Shown here: one piece after another, positions 15,495-19,257 of the stretch
Position numbering within the stretch: the first letter of the stretch is position 1
How the letters are laid out: the number at the start of each line of letters is the position of its first letter
Assembly: GCA_002319915.1 (NCBI GenBank)
Contig: DCFQ01000075.1
Span: 1-19,257, forward strand
Origin: Bacteroidales bacterium UBA1800
Lineage (GTDB): Bacteria > Bacteroidota > Bacteroidia > Bacteroidales > VadinHA17
Direction of reading: 5' to 3'
DNA: 19,257 nt
Notes under the pieces: model-generated
Databases searched by the model: none
Told to the model about the DNA's origin: nothing
Seen by the model: the letters and a program-made list of their open reading frames with translations, nothing else
Made by a program: the position numbers and the translations under genes

Positions 15495-16737
15495 CCGACT
15501 TTTTAATGATCGTGGCGTTGCTGATGATCGGCTTTGCCCAGAAGCTAATGAAAAGAATGTATGCCAACGTGAGGTAGAGAATGGTCATTCCAGCCTGCAG
15601 GCCGATAAGGTCCTTAAGCTTTCCTATCAACAGGGAGACTATTGCTCCTCCGGCAATACCTGTGCAAAGTATGCCCGAAAAGGAACCGTGAAACTTTGTG
15701 ACACTGTTAAGTGCAAGGGAATAAATTACTCCGTACATAACGGAAAGACAGAATCCAAGGGCCGGAAAACCAAAAACAGCCATATTTTTGCCTCCGAAAA
15801 GGGTGGTCGTGAGGATAATCAGTCCTGCAATTGTAAATAACTTCAATACGAGCTTGCTGTCTATCAGCTTAAGAAGGATCATGCCAAGGACACATCCAAT
15901 AGTCATAAGGCCCCAGAATAGTCCGACTGCCCTGGCACCTTCAACCTCCGGCCTCAATCCGTGATAAGTACGCAGAAATTCTGATATCCAGTTGGCAATG
16001 CCCTGTTCGGTACCGACATAACAGAATATTCCAAGGAAGAAAAGAATGACTGTTTTTTGTTTGAACAATTCAACATGTGTTGCCCAAGCGCCGACAATCT
16101 CATCTTCTTTCCGCTCTACTTTACCAAAGCGCGATGCGAGAATAATCACCATCATAAGAAGGCTTACAAATGTAAATATCCAGTAAATTGAAACCCAGGG
16201 AAGCTTTCCAGGGGTCAGGAATGACATCACCGAAAGAAAGGCTCCGCCAGCGGGCTTATCAGCACCAAGGTGCATTACCAGGTATGAATATACGAAGGGA
16301 CTCAGGAATGAAGCTGCGCCAAATACGAGCTGTGCAATTATTGAATTAAAAGCAAAATGCTCCTCGCCGCCTGTTACCCGAAGGAGGGGATAAATAGCCA
16401 CCTGTAGTATTGCCATTCCGCTTCCTATCAGGAACAGTGAGACCAGGAAGACAGGGAAAACAGGCACAAGAGAAAAAAGAATTGCGCCGGCAAATGCCAG
16501 TATCCATGCAAACACAAGACATATTTTTTCTCCATATTTCTGTATTAACATCCCTGCAGGAATTGACATCAGGCCATATGCAATAAAAAATGAAAAGGGA
16601 AGAAGTCCTGTCATTGTTCCGCTGAGGGAATAGCTGTCGCTGGCATTGGGATTTATTGCCCCAAGGATATTTGTAAGGAATGAAATCGCAAAGAATATCA
16701 GAAAAATAAGGTTAACGAGGTAGTAGTTCCGTTTCAT
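15478..16737 (-). CDS. MFS sugar permease, FucP-like, 12 membrane segments
   Basis: The frame opens at 16794 (438 residues), but the Met at 16735-16737 (MKRNYYLVN) is the likelier start. It leaves 419 residues, and the first hydrophobic segment begins right after it. Twelve hydrophobic segments can be traced, arranged 6+6 with a longer central loop containing FGKVERKEDE. FFIAYGLMSIPAGMLIQKYG after segment 2 matches the conserved A-motif region of the FucP/glucose-galactose proton-symporter branch. YVGTEQGIANWISEF in segment 7 matches the pattern seen in the same branch. The role would be inner-membrane uptake of a monosaccharide released in the periplasm. With the GH95 gene 147 nt upstream, L-fucose is the natural candidate, but glucose, galactose or N-acetylhexosamines are taken by close relatives and cannot be excluded. 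Confidence 0.9.
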   Translation of the reverse strand: MKRNYYLVNLIFLIFFAISFLTNILGAINPNASDSYSLSGTMTGLLPFSFFIAYGLMSIPAGMLIQKYGEKICLVFAWILAFAGAILFSLVPVFPVFLVSLFLIGSGMAILQVAIYPLLRVTGGEEHFAFNSIIAQLVFGAASFLSPFVYSYLVMHLGADKPAGGAFLSVMSFLTPGKLPWVSIYWIFTFVSLLMMVIILASRFGKVERKEDEIVGAWATHVELFKQKTVILFFLGIFCYVGTEQGIANWISEFLRTYHGLRPEVEGARAVGLFWGLMTIGCVLGMILLKLIDSKLVLKLFTIAGLIILTTTLFGGKNMAVFGFPALGFCLSVMYGVIYSLALNSVTKFHGSFSGILCTGIAGGAIVSLLIGKLKDLIGLQAGMTILYLTLAYILFISFWAKPIISNATIIKKSGPPTT

Positions 16738-16782
16738 ATCGACTGCAAGTTTTTGGTATAAAATGACCAGGAATTTGATCCT

Positions 16783-16813
16783 TAAAAGTAGCAATATAAA
16801 TTACAAAGCCCAA
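16783..16813 (-). promoter_or_regulatory. Candidate promoter of the MFS gene
   Basis: On the minus strand TTG (16811-16813) is followed after 20 nt by TACTTTTA (16783-16790), which differs from TAnnTTTG only in the last base. The implied start near 16776 lies downstream of the first in-frame ATG (16794) and about 40 nt before the ATG at 16737, in agreement with the shorter MFS form. This is a consensus match only. Confidence 0.3.
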
Positions 16814-16884
16814 TTTTTACCGGACAATTCATCCTGTTGTTCATACCGTACGTTTCGTATTCCAAATGCAGGCACAGCAAGTAT

Positions 16885-19230
16885 CTAAGACCCGGACAGG
16901 AAGCCTTTAAGGTTGTATTTCCCTCCTGCCCTGGTAGTGAACTCAAAACTCTTCTCCCCGTACTTCAGCCTGCACTGCCCCCCTTTTTTTGAATGGATCA
17001 CTGCATTCGTGATCTTTCCCTTTTCCCAGGAGAGGTCGACCACAAATCCTCCCCTTGCGACCAGCCCCCTGAACGATCCCGTGCTCCATCCTGACGGCAG
17101 GGCAGGCAGCAGTTCGATGAATCCCTGGTGGCTCTGCAGCAGCATCTCGGCAATTCCGGCGGTCCCACCGAAATTACCATCAATCTGGAAGGGAGGGTGG
17201 CTGTCGAACAGGTTGTTCAGCGTCGACTTTCCGAGAAGCTCCCCGATATGGAAATACGCTTTATCACCATCATGTAACCTTGCATAAAAGTTGACTATCC
17301 AGGCCCTGCTCCAGCCGGTATGGCCGCCGCCGTTTGCCAGTCTCCTTGCGATCGTTTTCCCGGCAGCCCGGTACAGCTCAGGGGTCCGGGGCGTGATCTG
17401 GGCAAGTGGATACAGGGCAAGGAGATGAGACATATGCCGGTGACCCGGCTCCACTTCTTCGTAATCCTTGATCCATTCCCGTATTGTACCGTTCGCATTT
17501 ATGGTTACCGGCGGCATTTTAAACTTAATACCCCTGACCCTTCTGGCGAGCTCCTGGTCAATCCCCAGTATCTCAGAGGCTAATATGAAATTATCGAACA
17601 CCGCATTCACGGTTTCGATATCGACCGTTGCAGAATATGTAAGCATGGCAGGCTCACCAGTTCCCGGAATCCTGTAACTGTTCTCCGGTGAGTGCGAAGG
17701 GTTGGTCACCATATATCCCTCAGGCGACATTGTAAGAAACCCGAGGAGGAACTCAACGGAACCTTTTATAACCGGGTAGGCGGTTTTCCTCAGGTAGCCG
17801 GTATCGAGGGTGAACAGGTAATGCTCAAATAGTGGGAAGGTCATCCAGGGGCCGTCCGTTGGCGTAATTCCCCATACCCCGTCTGCAACTCCCGTTCGCC
17901 CGAAGGGATCCACCAGGTGATGCAGGGTCCAGCCGCCTGCGCCATACATTTCCCTTGCAGTCACGCTGCCGGGGATTGTCAGCCTTTTGATAAAGTCAGC
18001 CAGGATCACTGCTGTTTCGGGGAGATTGCACACCTCGGCCGGCCAGTAGTTCATCTGCAGGTTTATATTTGTATGAAAATCGGAGTTCCATGGCGCATTA
18101 AGATCCTTGTTCCATATACCCTGGAGGTTTGCCGGAAGGACTCCCGGTTGCCGGGATGAGCTCATAAGCAAGTATCTGCCGTATGCAAAATAAAGTGCGA
18201 TCAGCCCGTTATCCGCAGCACCTTTCTTTACGCGGGCAAGTCTTTCATCTGTTGGCATGGAGTTCAGGGAGTCGGGGCCGAAATCAAGGGAGACCCTGTC
18301 GAAGATATCCCTGTACTCTTCGAGATGATCATTTTCAAGAGCTTTAATATCCATTCCTTCTGCCCTGTCGAGGATCCCGGAGCAAACCGATGCCGGATCA
18401 ATTGATGCGTCTGTATCAAGCTTTTCGATGTTGTAGTCGGTGGCAGCGGTAAGCACTATGAGGATCCCGGAGGCATTCCTTATCCGGATCCCGTTCCCTT
18501 CCACGGCCGCATCACCGCCTTCTGCCCGGATCCTGGCTTCAGCACAAAAGCGCATATGCGCACCACCCGGGCCGCTCAGGGAATCAGGGGCATCTACTAT
18601 CTGCCCTTTAAGCAATATTCGGCCGTCGCTCTCTGCCTTTACAGTCGCATCCCTCTCCCGGCTGAGGCTGATCACAGTGTTTATGCGGCCACGCCCTGAT
18701 GCCTTAAGGTAAACTACCAACGCATTACTGACTGCCGGCACAAATACTTTCTCTGTATACTCCTCTCCCCTGACCGTGAATCGGGATGAAGCAATCCCCG
18801 ACGCCAGATCCAGCTCCCTCCGGTAGCCGTCAACCGGATCTGCCCATTCATAATTTATCAGCAGGTCGCCGAGAGGCTGATACGACCTGATACGCGGAGG
18901 GGTGCCAATGAAATCTGCTTCAGCGATCTTTTCGGCCTTTTTAATTTCCCCGCTGAAGATGGATTCCCTCAGCGCTTTGAAATTTGTGAGAGCTTCCGGA
19001 TTATTATTATTGATTTTTGAGCCTGCCCAGATACTCTCCTCATTTATCTGGAGCCGTTCCCTGGCCGGGTCCCCGAAAACCATGGCGCCTAACCGCCCGT
19101 TGCCGACAGGCAGGGCCTCGTTCCAGTCCGATGCAGGCTTATTGTACCATAGTTTCAGGCTGCTCTCATTATTTTTGCATGCCGTTGTCAGGAGAATGGG
19201 GAGAAGAAGGGTTGTGAAGATCTTGGTCAT
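16885..19230 (-). CDS. GH95 alpha-L-fucosidase lipoprotein
   Basis: GH95 enzymes release terminal alpha-1,2-linked L-fucose by inversion; a few are alpha-L-galactosidases. The 781-residue protein has a leader ending LLTTAC (Cys18), a relaxed lipobox, so it is probably a periplasmic or surface lipoprotein. The N-terminal domain carries EALPVGNGRLGAMVFG (38-53) and LQINEESIWAG (60-70). The (alpha/alpha)6 barrel has GIWN (371-374), FHTNINLQMNYWPAEVCNL (385-403), NPSHSPENSY (510-519) and FQIDGNFGG (681-689). By comparison with Bifidobacterium bifidum AfcA, Asn388 and Asn390 match the paired catalytic Asn, Glu516 the acid, and Asp684 the Asp766 position. His386 sits where fucosidases keep His and an alpha-L-galactosidase has Thr (from memory). 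Length is normal and all core residues are present. An isolated repeat tract lies just upstream of its ATG. Confidence 0.95.
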   Translation of the reverse strand: MTKIFTTLLLPILLTTACKNNESSLKLWYNKPASDWNEALPVGNGRLGAMVFGDPARERLQINEESIWAGSKINNNNPEALTNFKALRESIFSGEIKKAEKIAEADFIGTPPRIRSYQPLGDLLINYEWADPVDGYRRELDLASGIASSRFTVRGEEYTEKVFVPAVSNALVVYLKASGRGRINTVISLSRERDATVKAESDGRILLKGQIVDAPDSLSGPGGAHMRFCAEARIRAEGGDAAVEGNGIRIRNASGILIVLTAATDYNIEKLDTDASIDPASVCSGILDRAEGMDIKALENDHLEEYRDIFDRVSLDFGPDSLNSMPTDERLARVKKGAADNGLIALYFAYGRYLLMSSSRQPGVLPANLQGIWNKDLNAPWNSDFHTNINLQMNYWPAEVCNLPETAVILADFIKRLTIPGSVTAREMYGAGGWTLHHLVDPFGRTGVADGVWGITPTDGPWMTFPLFEHYLFTLDTGYLRKTAYPVIKGSVEFLLGFLTMSPEGYMVTNPSHSPENSYRIPGTGEPAMLTYSATVDIETVNAVFDNFILASEILGIDQELARRVRGIKFKMPPVTINANGTIREWIKDYEEVEPGHRHMSHLLALYPLAQITPRTPELYRAAGKTIARRLANGGGHTGWSRAWIVNFYARLHDGDKAYFHIGELLGKSTLNNLFDSHPPFQIDGNFGGTAGIAEMLLQSHQGFIELLPALPSGWSTGSFRGLVARGGFVVDLSWEKGKITNAVIHSKKGGQCRLKYGEKSFEFTTRAGGKYNLKGFLSGS

Positions 19231-19237
19231 GGGGTGG

Positions 19238-19257
19238 AACTGGTTGCTGGGTGCTGG
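19238..19257. repeat. Partial ctggttgctgg repeat tract at window edge
   Basis: The last bases repeat ctggttgctgg and gtgctgg directly before the GH95 ATG (minus strand). The 11-mer is identical to the one at 15393-15403. The tract continues out of the window, so its full length is unknown. Confidence 0.5.

Noticed and set aside
15460..15840. 126-codon plus-strand ORF at the end of the MFS gene
   Set aside because: It is antisense to well-formed membrane segments 8-12 and begins in the low-complexity repeat; no coding features.

Overview
The window looks like a chromosomal piece of an environmental Bacteroidota (Bacteroidetes), probably of the Bacteroidales/Marinilabiliales kind, though the genus cannot be told from the sequence. 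The reasons are an adjacent SusC/SusD pair, lipoprotein-type leaders on many genes, AT-rich start contexts with weak Shine-Dalgarno signals, a TAnnTTTG-type promoter element and Tat-exported Gfo/Idh/MocA enzymes. All ten genes lie on the minus strand, so transcription runs from high to low coordinates. No tRNA, rRNA, CRISPR array, insertion sequence or phage gene was seen.

In transcription order: (1) a GH95 alpha-L-fucosidase lipoprotein (19230-16885) and a 12-helix FucP-like MFS sugar permease (16737-15478); (2) a tight three-gene block of a Tat-exported Gfo/Idh/MocA oxidoreductase (15285-13759), a glucosamine/galactosamine-6-phosphate deaminase-family enzyme (13762-13040, ATGA overlap) and a PfkB-like sugar kinase (13015-11909); (3) SusC (11665-8663) and SusD (8619-6928), closed by a strong intrinsic terminator at 6868-6900; (4) a second module of two large paralogous FG-GAP/VCBS plus ASPIC/UnbV lipoproteins (6578-3219 and 2582 to beyond position 1) on either side of a 211-residue lipoprotein of unknown function (3222-2587). 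The joints of module 4 are an ATGA overlap and a 4-bp gap.

Taken together this is a polysaccharide-utilisation-type locus. The likely flow (inference) is glycan capture and import by SusCD, release of fucose by GH95, inner-membrane uptake by the MFS permease, and cytoplasmic handling of an amino-sugar phosphate by the deaminase and kinase. The oxidoreductase would act on a sugar outside the cytoplasm. No endo-acting glycosidase, sulfatase, SusR/HTCS regulator or sigma/anti-sigma pair is in the window.

The least explained parts are the CRTAC1-like/lipoprotein/CRTAC1-like module, the deaminase-kinase pair behind an exported oxidoreductase, a nested palindromic element of about 184 bp in the only long intergenic gap (6579-6927), and a 10-bp perfect palindrome overlapping the likely SusC promoter.
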